From CAYZMH01 sp964479445 (GTDB lineage: Bacteria > Bacteroidota > Bacteroidia > Bacteroidales > GCA-2748055): a stretch of 64,000 nucleotides of DNA. Made by a program: the position numbers and the translations under genes. The notes below the pieces were generated by a model. The model ran no database searches, was not told the origin of the DNA, and saw nothing but the letters and a program-made list of their open reading frames with translations. Shown here in pieces: positions 1-6,800 of this stretch. The stretch is from the NCBI GenBank assembly GCA_964479445.1, contig CAYZMH010000004.1, forward strand, positions 48,065 through 112,064, written 5' to 3'. The stretch's first letter is position 1, and each line of letters starts with the position of its first letter.

Positions 1-465
1 TGTTTGATGAGCACGGCACTGAGCCAGGAACGCAGCAAATCGCTTGCGGTTTTTCTCCCTGGCTTCCGATAGCACGCGGGTATCTGCCGGATCAAAGTGT
101 TGGGTTATCCGCTCGGTGAAATTGCCCGGATTGATCCGGACCTTATCGCATACCGCGGCTGCTTCTTCAGCCACCAAAGGATTGAAATGAACATCGGCTA
201 CCAGCGGAACCGTGATTCCTCTTTCGCGGAGTGCTTTCCCGATGGACGCCAGGCTGGCCACTTCGCGCTTACCCTGGGTGGTGAAGCGGACCATCTCACC
301 GCCGGCATCCACAATGTTTTTAGCCTGCATCACCGAAGTATCAACCAGGTTTGTGTCGGTATTGGCCATGGACTGGATTACCAATGGCCGGTTGTTTCCC
401 ATGGTGAGGTTCCCGATGGTCACCTCCCTGGCGAATGGAACGATGTAAGGATGTTGGGTAAGCAT
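1..465 (-). CDS. ispG: 4-hydroxy-3-methylbut-2-enyl diphosphate synthase, N-terminal part (cut by window edge)
   Basis: IspG/GcpE is the [4Fe-4S] enzyme of the non-mevalonate isoprenoid pathway that reduces methylerythritol cyclodiphosphate to hydroxymethylbutenyl diphosphate in the cytoplasm. The start codon is ATG at 463-465 on the minus strand, and about 155 codons are visible. They show the family's N-terminal TIM-barrel signatures, a stretch with VIQSMANTDT near residue 30, then VRFTTQGKREVASL and VADVHFNP, and later KVRINPGNF. The C-terminal cluster-binding cysteines lie outside the window. The gene starts 14 bases after the cysS stop codon, so the two are probably co-transcribed from the cysS promoter. 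No frameshift is seen in the visible part. The family call is firm. Whether this is the longer IspG form common in Bacteroidota cannot be told from the fragment. Confidence 0.9.
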   Translation of the reverse strand, partial: MLTQHPYIVPFAREVTIGNLTMGNNRPLVIQSMANTDTNLVDTSVMQAKNIVDAGGEMVRFTTQGKREVASLASIGKALRERGITVPLVADVHFNPLVAEEAAAVCDKVRINPGNFTERITQHFDPADTRVLSEAREKNRKRFAAFLAQCRAHQT

Positions 466-479
466 GGGGGAGGGGTAAA

Positions 480-1964
480 TTACCTGATTTCCCAGTCAAA
501 TCCGTCTTTCCGGTCTTTTACTTCTATTCCCAGTGCATTCAGGGCATCCCGGATTCGGTCTGCTGTTTCAAAGTCTTTCCGTTTTTTAGCCTCCACTCTT
601 ATTTGCAGGATCGTATCCAGCAGGTTGGAAGTAAGCTCCAGATCTCCCTGTTGTTCCCGGGGAGGTTCCAGTCCCAGTACATCCACCACGTAGCCGGCAA
701 AGATCTCTTTGAGCACTGCCAGGTTGGGAGCGTCAATTGACTCATTTCCCAGTTTGATCTGCTGCACGGTTTTAGCAATATCAAACAGGTGCGCAATAAG
801 CACGGGGGTGTTGAGATCGTCATTCATAATCTCCGCGCAGGTATCTTTAAGGGGTTGCACGCTGACAGACCCGTTACCGGAGGGCTTCAGGGTGTTGAGC
901 TGATCCATGGCGGCGAACAATTTCTTTAAACCTTTTTCAGAAGCCCGGAGTGCCTCGTTGGAAAAATCGAGCGTGCTCCGGTAGTGTGCCTGCAGGATAA
1001 AAAAACGTATGGCCATGGGATCATAGGCATGTTCCAGCAGGTCATGATCGCCCGAGAATACCTGGTCAAGGGTGATGAAATTGCCCAGGGAACGTCCCAT
1101 CTTCTTGCCGGTAATAGTGATCATGTTGTTGTGCATCCAGTAGCGAACTGATTCTTCCCCATGGCTGGCCACATTCTGGGCAATTTCACATTCATGGTGG
1201 GGAAAAAGCAGGTCGAGTCCGCCCCCGTGAATGTCGAACTTCTCCCCGAGATACCGGGTACTCATCACCGAGCACTCCAGATGCCAGCCGGGAAATCCTT
1301 CCCCCCAGGGGGAGGGCCACCGCATAATATGGCTGGGTTCGGCCTTCTTCCAGAGGGCAAAGTCGAGGGGATTTCGCTTTTCACTCTGTCCTTCCAGTTC
1401 GCGGGTGTTGCTGATCAGGTCTTCGATCCGGCGCCCCGATAATTTACCGTAGTGATGCGCGTGACTGTATTTCTCCACGTCAAAATATACCGATCCGTTC
1501 ACCTCGTAGGCGAGTCCGGCCTCCACAATCTGCTGCACCAACTGCGTCTGTTCAATGATATGACCGCTGGCCCGGGGTTCGATACTGGGTCGCCGGACGT
1601 TCAGCTGATCCATGTTGCGATGGTATGCATTCATGTAATGCTGAACAACTTCCATGGGTTCGGTGTTGGTTAACCGGGCTTTTTTGGCAATCTTGTCCTC
1701 TCCTTCGTCTGCGTCATTTTCCAGGTGTCCTACATCGGTTATATTCCGGACGTAGCGAACGCGATATCCCAGGTGCTCCAGGTAGCGATAAAGAATATCA
1801 AATGTAACAGCCTGGCGGGCATGACCCAGGTGTGCATCTCCATACACGGTGGGTCCGCATGCATACAGCCCCACGAAAGGAGGATTCAGCGGTTCGAACC
1901 GCTCTTTCCTGCGAGACATCGTGTTGTATATGGTGAGTGGATGATCCATATCGGTTCGGGGCAT
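480..1964 (-). CDS. cysS: Cysteine--tRNA ligase
   Basis: Class I aminoacyl-tRNA synthetase that charges tRNA-Cys in the cytoplasm. The 494 residues match the usual family length. Visible motifs are the zinc-ligand cysteine in LYACGPTVYGD (Cys36), the HIGH-type signature HLGH (45-48), GWHLECSVM with the second zinc cysteine, and HGGGLDLLFPHHECE with further zinc ligands. The KMSKS loop appears as KKMGRSLGNFI, the variant usual in Bacteroidota. A C-terminal tRNA-binding part follows, with RKDFETADRIRDAL near the end. A second in-frame ATG five codons in (MDHPLTIYN) fits other family members at least as well as a start. A -7 box lies just upstream, and ispG follows in the same transcript. Confidence 0.96.
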   Translation of the reverse strand: MPRTDMDHPLTIYNTMSRRKERFEPLNPPFVGLYACGPTVYGDAHLGHARQAVTFDILYRYLEHLGYRVRYVRNITDVGHLENDADEGEDKIAKKARLTNTEPMEVVQHYMNAYHRNMDQLNVRRPSIEPRASGHIIEQTQLVQQIVEAGLAYEVNGSVYFDVEKYSHAHHYGKLSGRRIEDLISNTRELEGQSEKRNPLDFALWKKAEPSHIMRWPSPWGEGFPGWHLECSVMSTRYLGEKFDIHGGGLDLLFPHHECEIAQNVASHGEESVRYWMHNNMITITGKKMGRSLGNFITLDQVFSGDHDLLEHAYDPMAIRFFILQAHYRSTLDFSNEALRASEKGLKKLFAAMDQLNTLKPSGNGSVSVQPLKDTCAEIMNDDLNTPVLIAHLFDIAKTVQQIKLGNESIDAPNLAVLKEIFAGYVVDVLGLEPPREQQGDLELTSNLLDTILQIRVEAKKRKDFETADRIRDALNALGIEVKDRKDGFDWEIR

Positions 1965-1980
1965 TTAGTGGATTGTCCTG

Positions 1981-1988
1981 CAAAAGTA
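1981..1988 (-). promoter_or_regulatory. Probable -7 promoter box for cysS-ispG
   Basis: Read on the minus strand the sequence is TACTTTTG, matching the Bacteroidota -7 consensus TAnnTTTG. It lies about 17 bases before the cysS start. No clear -33 TTTG was found, so the call rests on one box and its position. Confidence 0.5.
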
Positions 1989-2037
1989 GTAATTTTATTA
2001 TTGTGGTGGAAAATGCAGGTAACCGGGATATTTCATT

Positions 2038-2045
2038 TATCTTTG
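2038..2045 (+). promoter_or_regulatory. Probable -7 promoter box for rnr
   Basis: TATCTTTG is a full match to the Bacteroidota -7 consensus TAnnTTTG and is followed by CAAAA. It sits about 264 bases upstream of the rnr ATG, so the transcript would carry a long leader. The -33 element is weak. Confidence 0.45.
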
Positions 2046-2308
2046 CAAAAATTCATTGAGCGCAAAGCAGAACGACCGTTGAACCAAATGATTGCTACGC
2101 GCAGGTCTGTAGGAGGAGGCAAACAGGATAAAAGTTGCTTCCGCGAGATATCGCTCTGCAGGGTTGAAGGATCCCTCCTTACTGCAGAAAGCAGGCTGAT
2201 TCCACCGGTAAGTTTGTTAAGATAATCCTATCGGACTGCCTGATGGCAGGAGCAGAGGTGGTATAGTGGGAGGTTCCGGTAAACAAGAAAAAGAAGAAAC
2301 ACTTAGTT

Positions 2309-4537
2309 ATGACAAACAAGAAAAAGACAAAAAAGGGATCGCGCAGGTTAACCAAAGAGCAGGCCACCACCATGGTGATGGCTGAATTCGGGCGTGCTCC
2401 CCAAAAAGTATACAACTATAAGCAGCTGGCAAAGCTGCTGCTCGTGAAGGAGCAGGCAGATAAAGAAATGATCAATAATGTGTTGCATCACCTTGCTGAA
2501 ACCAATGTGCTGGAGCAGGTGGAACGTGGAAAATTCAGGTTGAAATCCAGGGCCGGTTATATTACCGGGGTTATCGATATGACCCAGCATGGGTATGCCT
2601 TCCTGGTTTCGGAGGATGTTGAGGATGATGTATTTATATCCAGAAACAACCTTCATACCGCATTGGACGGAGACCTGGTCAAGGTACATGTCTACCCAAA
2701 GCACAAGAAGAGTAACCGCATGGAGGGAGAGGTGACCGAGATCCTGGAACGGGCCCGCGAATCGTTCGTGGGGATCGTGGAGATATCCAGAAATTATGCG
2801 TTCCTGTTACCCGACAGCCGGAAGATGCCGTACGATATTTTTATTCCGCTTGACAAGCTGAATGGGGTAGAGCATGGTCAGAAAGCCATTGCGAAGATCG
2901 TAGACTGGCCCAAAAAGGTGAAGAATCCGTTCGGGGAGATCACCGATTTGCTGGGATTTCCCGGGGAGAACGAAACCGAGATGCACTCTATCCTGGCGGA
3001 GTTTGATCTGCCTATTCAGTTTCCCGATGAGCTGGAAAAAGTAGCGGAACAGATCCCGGTAAAAATCACCAGGGAAGAGATCAGGGCACGGCGTGATATG
3101 CGCAAAGTGCCCACGTTCACCATTGATCCGGCTGATGCCAAGGATTACGATGATGCCCTTTCGATGAAGAAGCTCGGGAACGGGAACGTTGAAGTGGGGA
3201 TTCATATTGCCGACGTATCGCATTACGTGGAGAAGGAATCGGTGATCGATCAGGAAGCCTTTGACCGCGCAACGTCGATCTACCTGGTGGACCGGGTGGT
3301 ACCCATGTTGCCCGAGAAATTATCCAACAACGTATGCTCCCTTCGCCCTAACGAGGATAAACTCTGTTTTTCCGCTATTTTTGAGATCACCACGGAAGCA
3401 GAAGTGAAGCAGGAGTGGTTTGGGCGCACGATCATCAATTCCGACCAGCGGTTTGATTACGACGAAGCACAGAAGATCATCGAGATTGGAAAGGGGGAGA
3501 TGAAGGAGGAGGTTCTAACACTCCATAACCTTGCGCAAAAATTACGAAAGCGACGGTTCAGCGAAGGATCGATCAATTTCGACCGGGAAGAGGTGAAGTT
3601 CAATCTGGATGAGGAGGGGCGCCCCCTGGGGGTCTATTTTAAAATCCAGAAGGAATCCAATCAGCTGATCGAGGAGTTCATGCTGCTGGCTAACCGGAGT
3701 GTTGCCGGGTTCATCAGCAGGGGCGGACAATACCGTCAGGACAGATCAACCCGGCAGGAGAGGGTTTCACAGGAAAATTCATCCCGGCAGGAGAAAAAGA
3801 AGGCCAAGACATTTGTCTACCGGATCCATGATCTGCCCGATAGCGAAAAGCTTGAATCCTTTACCCTGTTCATCAGGAAGTTCGGGTACGCACTGGATCT
3901 ATCTTCCGGACATCAGATTGCAGTATCCATGAACCGGTTGCTGGATGAGATACAGGGAAAGAAGGAGCAACATGTAGTCGAAAGCATGGCACTGCGGGCT
4001 ATGGCCAAGGCACGATACTCCACCAAAAATGTGGGACATTACGGATTGGCCTTTAAGCACTATACGCATTTCACTTCGCCTATCAGGCGGTATCCCGACC
4101 TGATGGTGCATCGCTTGCTGGCACACTACCTTGATGGCGGTGATTCCAAGAATGCCAAGCGGTATGAAAAAAGGTGCGAGCATGCCTCGGAGATGGAACG
4201 GAAAGCCATTGATGCCGAGCGCGCTTCCATCAAATACAAGCAGGTCGAATTCATGCAGGATAAGGTCGGACAGGAATTTAACGGGGTTGTATCGGGTCTG
4301 ACCGACTGGGGAATCTACGTGGAAATCGTTGAGAACAAGTGTGAGGGAATGATCTCGGTACGCGGATTAATGGACGATTTTTATGAGTTTGACGAGGATG
4401 ATTACAAGATCATCGGACGGCATACCGGCAGATCCTTTGAGCTGGGAGATCCGTTGAAGATCGAGGTAACCAACGCCAACCTGTCGCGCCGTCAGCTGGA
4501 CTTCAAACTGGTGGAGGATAGCGCCTCCCTGGAATAA
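2309..4537 (+). CDS. rnr: Ribonuclease R (RNB-family 3'-5' exoribonuclease)
   Basis: RNase R degrades structured RNA processively from the 3' end in the cytoplasm and takes part in mRNA turnover and RNA quality control. The 742 residues show a lysine-rich N-terminus, a winged-helix-like segment, and cold-shock OB domains with YGYAFL-type and NYAFLLPD motifs. The RNB catalytic domain follows, with TIDPADAKDYDDAL carrying the metal-binding aspartates, then HIADVSHYV and the C-terminal HFTSPIRRYPDLMVHR. The S1 domain is near 650-730 (GVVSGLTDWGIYVEI). An odd feature is a charged Arg/Gln/Lys-rich insert of about 30 residues near 475-505, between the SVAGFISRG segment and FVYRIHDLPD. The start is the ATG after AGTT at 2309; no Shine-Dalgarno is obvious, as usual in this phylum. 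Confidence 0.96.
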   Translation: MTNKKKTKKGSRRLTKEQATTMVMAEFGRAPQKVYNYKQLAKLLLVKEQADKEMINNVLHHLAETNVLEQVERGKFRLKSRAGYITGVIDMTQHGYAFLVSEDVEDDVFISRNNLHTALDGDLVKVHVYPKHKKSNRMEGEVTEILERARESFVGIVEISRNYAFLLPDSRKMPYDIFIPLDKLNGVEHGQKAIAKIVDWPKKVKNPFGEITDLLGFPGENETEMHSILAEFDLPIQFPDELEKVAEQIPVKITREEIRARRDMRKVPTFTIDPADAKDYDDALSMKKLGNGNVEVGIHIADVSHYVEKESVIDQEAFDRATSIYLVDRVVPMLPEKLSNNVCSLRPNEDKLCFSAIFEITTEAEVKQEWFGRTIINSDQRFDYDEAQKIIEIGKGEMKEEVLTLHNLAQKLRKRRFSEGSINFDREEVKFNLDEEGRPLGVYFKIQKESNQLIEEFMLLANRSVAGFISRGGQYRQDRSTRQERVSQENSSRQEKKKAKTFVYRIHDLPDSEKLESFTLFIRKFGYALDLSSGHQIAVSMNRLLDEIQGKKEQHVVESMALRAMAKARYSTKNVGHYGLAFKHYTHFTSPIRRYPDLMVHRLLAHYLDGGDSKNAKRYEKRCEHASEMERKAIDAERASIKYKQVEFMQDKVGQEFNGVVSGLTDWGIYVEIVENKCEGMISVRGLMDDFYEFDEDDYKIIGRHTGRSFELGDPLKIEVTNANLSRRQLDFKLVEDSASLE

Positions 4538-4821
4538 ATACCAGGGAGTTACCCTGCCGGCTACCGGTTGACTCCAATGGTTGATTACGGATGTTCGTTT
4601 CAGAGGTCGGTTTCATTTGAAACAGGGTGGAAGAATTCGAATGATCACCGGTGCACCGACTATTTAGCGATTCCGTTCGAAAACCGGATGTTTCTAATAA
4701 ACTAATGATCAGATTTTTATAAAAAAAGAATTGTTTTTCGACCATCAGTCTGAAAATGTCGATCTTTTTCTTGCATGGTGGGGCAGGATGTTCTAATTTT
4801 ACAGGATAATCACTGATTGTC

Positions 4822-5412
4822 ATGGTAGTTGAGAAAGACCAGGTACGTGCCGAAATCGTCGGGGTAGCCAGGAAGATATTTACCCGTTACGGATTTCGGA
4901 AGACAACCATGGAGGAGATTGCTGCTGCTTCGCGGAAGGGCAAGAGTTCGATATATTATTACTTCAAAAGCAAGGAGGATATTTTCAGAGCTGTGGTGGA
5001 GCATGAAGCAGCGGAGTTGCGGACCGAGTTGTACAGGGCTATCAACAGCAAGAAGGATCCCATAGAGCGGTTGAAGGCTTACGTGATGTTCCGGCTGTAC
5101 AACATTAAGACAGTTTCCAATTTCTATGCTGCCTTGAAGGATGAGTTCCTGGAGCAGATGGAATTTATCGAAGAGATCCGACAGCGCTTTGACGAAGAAG
5201 AGTTGAGCGTGGTCCGCGGAATCCTGGAGACTGGCATCCGCGAAGGTGCCTTTAAGATCAATAATCCCGAGATCGGTGCAATTGCCATCTCCACGATGCT
5301 GAAAGGGCTGGAGCTGCCGCTGTTTCTAAATAAATACAAGCGCTCAGAAAAAGAGAAACTCCTGGACGACCTGATCCGTGTCATCTTTTACGGGCTGATC
5401 AAGCGGGGATAG
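4822..5412 (+). CDS. TetR/AcrR family transcriptional regulator
   Basis: A 196-residue protein with a typical TetR layout. The N-terminal helix-turn-helix runs from about residue 10 to 55 (ARKIFTRYGFRKTTMEEIA, then KSSIYYYFKSKEDIF). An all-helical ligand and dimerisation domain follows, with no signature that names its ligand. Such proteins usually repress a neighbouring transporter or lipid gene, but here the upstream neighbour is rnr (284 bases away) and a tRNA lies downstream on the other strand, so the target is not evident. A weak -7 like sequence (TAATTTTA) lies about 30 bases before the ATG. The family is secure; the role is unknown. Confidence 0.9.
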   Translation: MVVEKDQVRAEIVGVARKIFTRYGFRKTTMEEIAAASRKGKSSIYYYFKSKEDIFRAVVEHEAAELRTELYRAINSKKDPIERLKAYVMFRLYNIKTVSNFYAALKDEFLEQMEFIEEIRQRFDEEELSVVRGILETGIREGAFKINNPEIGAIAISTMLKGLELPLFLNKYKRSEKEKLLDDLIRVIFYGLIKRG

Positions 5413-5514
5413 ATTCAATTCATGCAACACCCCTGCTCCTGTACTCGCAAGGGCGATTTTATTTTCCTCACCGTCGAGATCGCAGGCTTTTATCCGGTTA
5501 CAGAAAATAAAATC

Positions 5515-5541
5515 ACCCGTTTTGTATTTCACAAAACGGGT
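5515..5541 (-). terminator. Rho-independent terminator of the tRNA-Val transcript
   Basis: A perfect 11-bp stem (ACCCGTTTTGT, pairing with ACAAAACGGGT) around a 5-base loop. On the minus strand it is followed by GATTTTATTTTC. It lies 13 bases past the tRNA 3' end. The T-rich tail itself is complementary to GATTTTATTTTC about 50 bases further left, so a second, larger hairpin (about 5450-5518) can form and may serve the convergent TetR transcript. Confidence 0.8.
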
Positions 5542-5554
5542 ATTACATGGATTG

Positions 5555-5629
5555 TGGGACATACTGGAGTCGAACCAGTGACCTCTTGCCTGTCAAGCAA
5601 GCGCTCTAAACCTGCTGAGCTAATGCCCC
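5555..5629 (-). tRNA. tRNA-Val (anticodon GAC)
   Basis: Read on the minus strand the 75 bases fold into a full cloverleaf. The acceptor stem GGGGCAT pairs with ATGTCCC (one G-T pair). The D arm is GCTC/GAGC, and the anticodon stem CTTGC/GCAAG encloses loop TTGACAG, giving anticodon GAC. The T arm is ACTGG/CCAGT with TTCGACT. The discriminator base is A and CCA is not encoded. A -7 box (TACTTTTG) lies just upstream and a strong terminator just downstream, so it is a single-gene transcript. Confidence 0.93.
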
Positions 5630-5638
5630 GTCGGGTTA

Positions 5639-5646
5639 CAAAAGTA
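5639..5646 (-). promoter_or_regulatory. -7 promoter box of tRNA-Val
   Basis: Minus-strand TACTTTTG matches TAnnTTTG and ends 9 bases before the tRNA 5' end. That spacing puts the transcription start at or just before the mature tRNA. Confidence 0.6.
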
Positions 5647-5759
5647 GGAAAAATTTTATAATTAAAACAGGGTTGCTGAACGACCCTGATCGATCAGCAG
5701 ATTTCTTTAGAACCTGGCTGCATATCTCTCAAAAAATTGTCGAACATTTAATGTTCCGG

Positions 5760-6455
5760 TTACCTGGAGGGGGCACCGGGATAGAGGTTCTCCACCGGTT
5801 CGCTCTGGTAAAAGGCACCGGTTTCCACCTCCATGATGGTAAGTACACCGCCGGGCCAGCCGGCGCCGGTGTCCAGCATGCAGATACCGGCTGCTCTCAC
5901 GGGATGGATGCTGCCCATGTTGATGGTGGGAGTGTGTCCTACAAAGACGGTGTTGTAGGGTGTAAGGTTCACATGGGAGCCATCGGCCTGCAGGGCGCGA
6001 TGTACCAGGGACCGGTCCCAGATCATGTCGTGTTCCGATTGGTCCCGGATAGGCAGGGAGGGTTCGTAACCACCGTGGACATACAGGTTGTTAAGGGAGT
6101 CTTCGTGGTAGTACCGTGCATGGTTGAAAAGGTTCAGGTGCTCTTCGGGAATCCCTTCGCGGTAACTATGCATCGTGGCAAATCCTCCCTGGGAACTCCA
6201 TATGTCGGGGGCATCTCCTCGAAGCATCCATTCAAGGGCCCAATAGTCGTGGTTGCCCATGACATAGACCAGGTTTTTCACGCTGAGAAGCGTGTCGACA
6301 CTCTCCTTTACTTCAGGCCAGCCGTCGCATACATCGCCCAGGCATATCAGGGTGTCGGTTTCAAAGGAGAACGCTGCTTTGTCCAGGCATTGGTTGAGCG
6401 CTTTACGCGCGCCGTGGATGTCACCGATAACGTATGTGCGGGGTGGGTGGTGCAT
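5760..6455 (-). CDS. Calcineurin-like metallophosphatase (PrpE/ApaH-type serine/threonine phosphatase family)
   Basis: A 231-residue cytoplasmic metallophosphoesterase. Metal-binding motifs appear in order: GDIHG (11-15), GDVCDGWPE near 40, GNHDYW near 67, VHGGYE near 125, and VGHTP near 175. This is the short one-domain form related to protein phosphatase 2B-like and diadenosine tetraphosphatase enzymes. The exact substrate (phosphoprotein or Ap4A) cannot be read from the sequence. It stands alone between the tRNA-Val gene and a repeat-bearing intergenic region. The start is ATG at 6453-6455, a few residues before the first motif. Confidence 0.88.
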   Translation of the reverse strand: MHHPPRTYVIGDIHGARKALNQCLDKAAFSFETDTLICLGDVCDGWPEVKESVDTLLSVKNLVYVMGNHDYWALEWMLRGDAPDIWSSQGGFATMHSYREGIPEEHLNLFNHARYYHEDSLNNLYVHGGYEPSLPIRDQSEHDMIWDRSLVHRALQADGSHVNLTPYNTVFVGHTPTINMGSIHPVRAAGICMLDTGAGWPGGVLTIMEVETGAFYQSEPVENLYPGAPSR

Positions 6456-6800
6456 GGGGGTTCTTTTTTTTTCTAACAGTTCACGCAGAGAGTTGGTTCA
6501 TGCAGAGACGCAGGGTGGTTCACGCGGAGGCGCGGAGACGCAGGTTATCTGCGGGACGATTGAGGGCGCGGAGGGTTCTTAGTTCGGTACATTACGGCAT
6601 GTACTTTGAACTTGATTGGTTACAAAGATGTTTAATTAAGGGATATTGAAAGAATTGCCGGTTCAATAGTCTTATAATAAGTTGATTGGATTTAGCGAAC
6701 AGATGGAAAAATATCTTTACCGCTGATCAAAGTGTGTAGTGTGGCAACAGGATGTGGAGCAGGACCTGCATTGTGGATTGCAATATAGAGGATAAATATT
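6456..6800. other. Intergenic region with the CGCAGAG repeat, upstream of tamB
   Basis: This region separates the divergent phosphatase and tamB genes. It holds the degenerate repeat at 6479-6545; the rest is AT-rich with no convincing ORF. An upstream in-frame extension of tamB from 6752 only appears open because the N gap shifts the frame, so it should not be taken as coding. Confidence 0.5.
6479..6545. repeat. Degenerate tandem repeat of the GTTCACGCAGAG...GACGCAGG type
   Basis: Three imperfect units follow each other: GTTCACGCAGAGAG, then GGTTCATGCAGAGACGCAGG, then a 28-base unit beginning GGTTCACGCGGAGGCGCGG and ending GACGCAGG. The composition (GC-rich, CGCAGAG words) differs from the AT-rich DNA around it. 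Similar words occur as dispersed intergenic repeats in several bacterial groups. I do not see a mobile element attached. Confidence 0.55.

Larger units (their letters stand above)
1965..2308. other. Divergent intergenic region with a roughly 260-base leader before rnr
   Basis: The region between divergent cysS and rnr holds the cysS -7 box at its left edge and a plus-strand -7 box TATCTTTG at 2038-2045. That implies a leader of about 255 bases before the rnr ATG. The leader contains short complementary patches (for example CTGCAG near 2157 and 2183) but no riboswitch, RNase P RNA, 6S RNA or tmRNA signature that I recognise. No convincing short ORF was found. Confidence 0.45.

Noticed and set aside
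2046..2308. RNase P RNA, 6S RNA or tmRNA in the rnr leader
   Set aside because: The conserved core words of these RNAs were looked for and not found.
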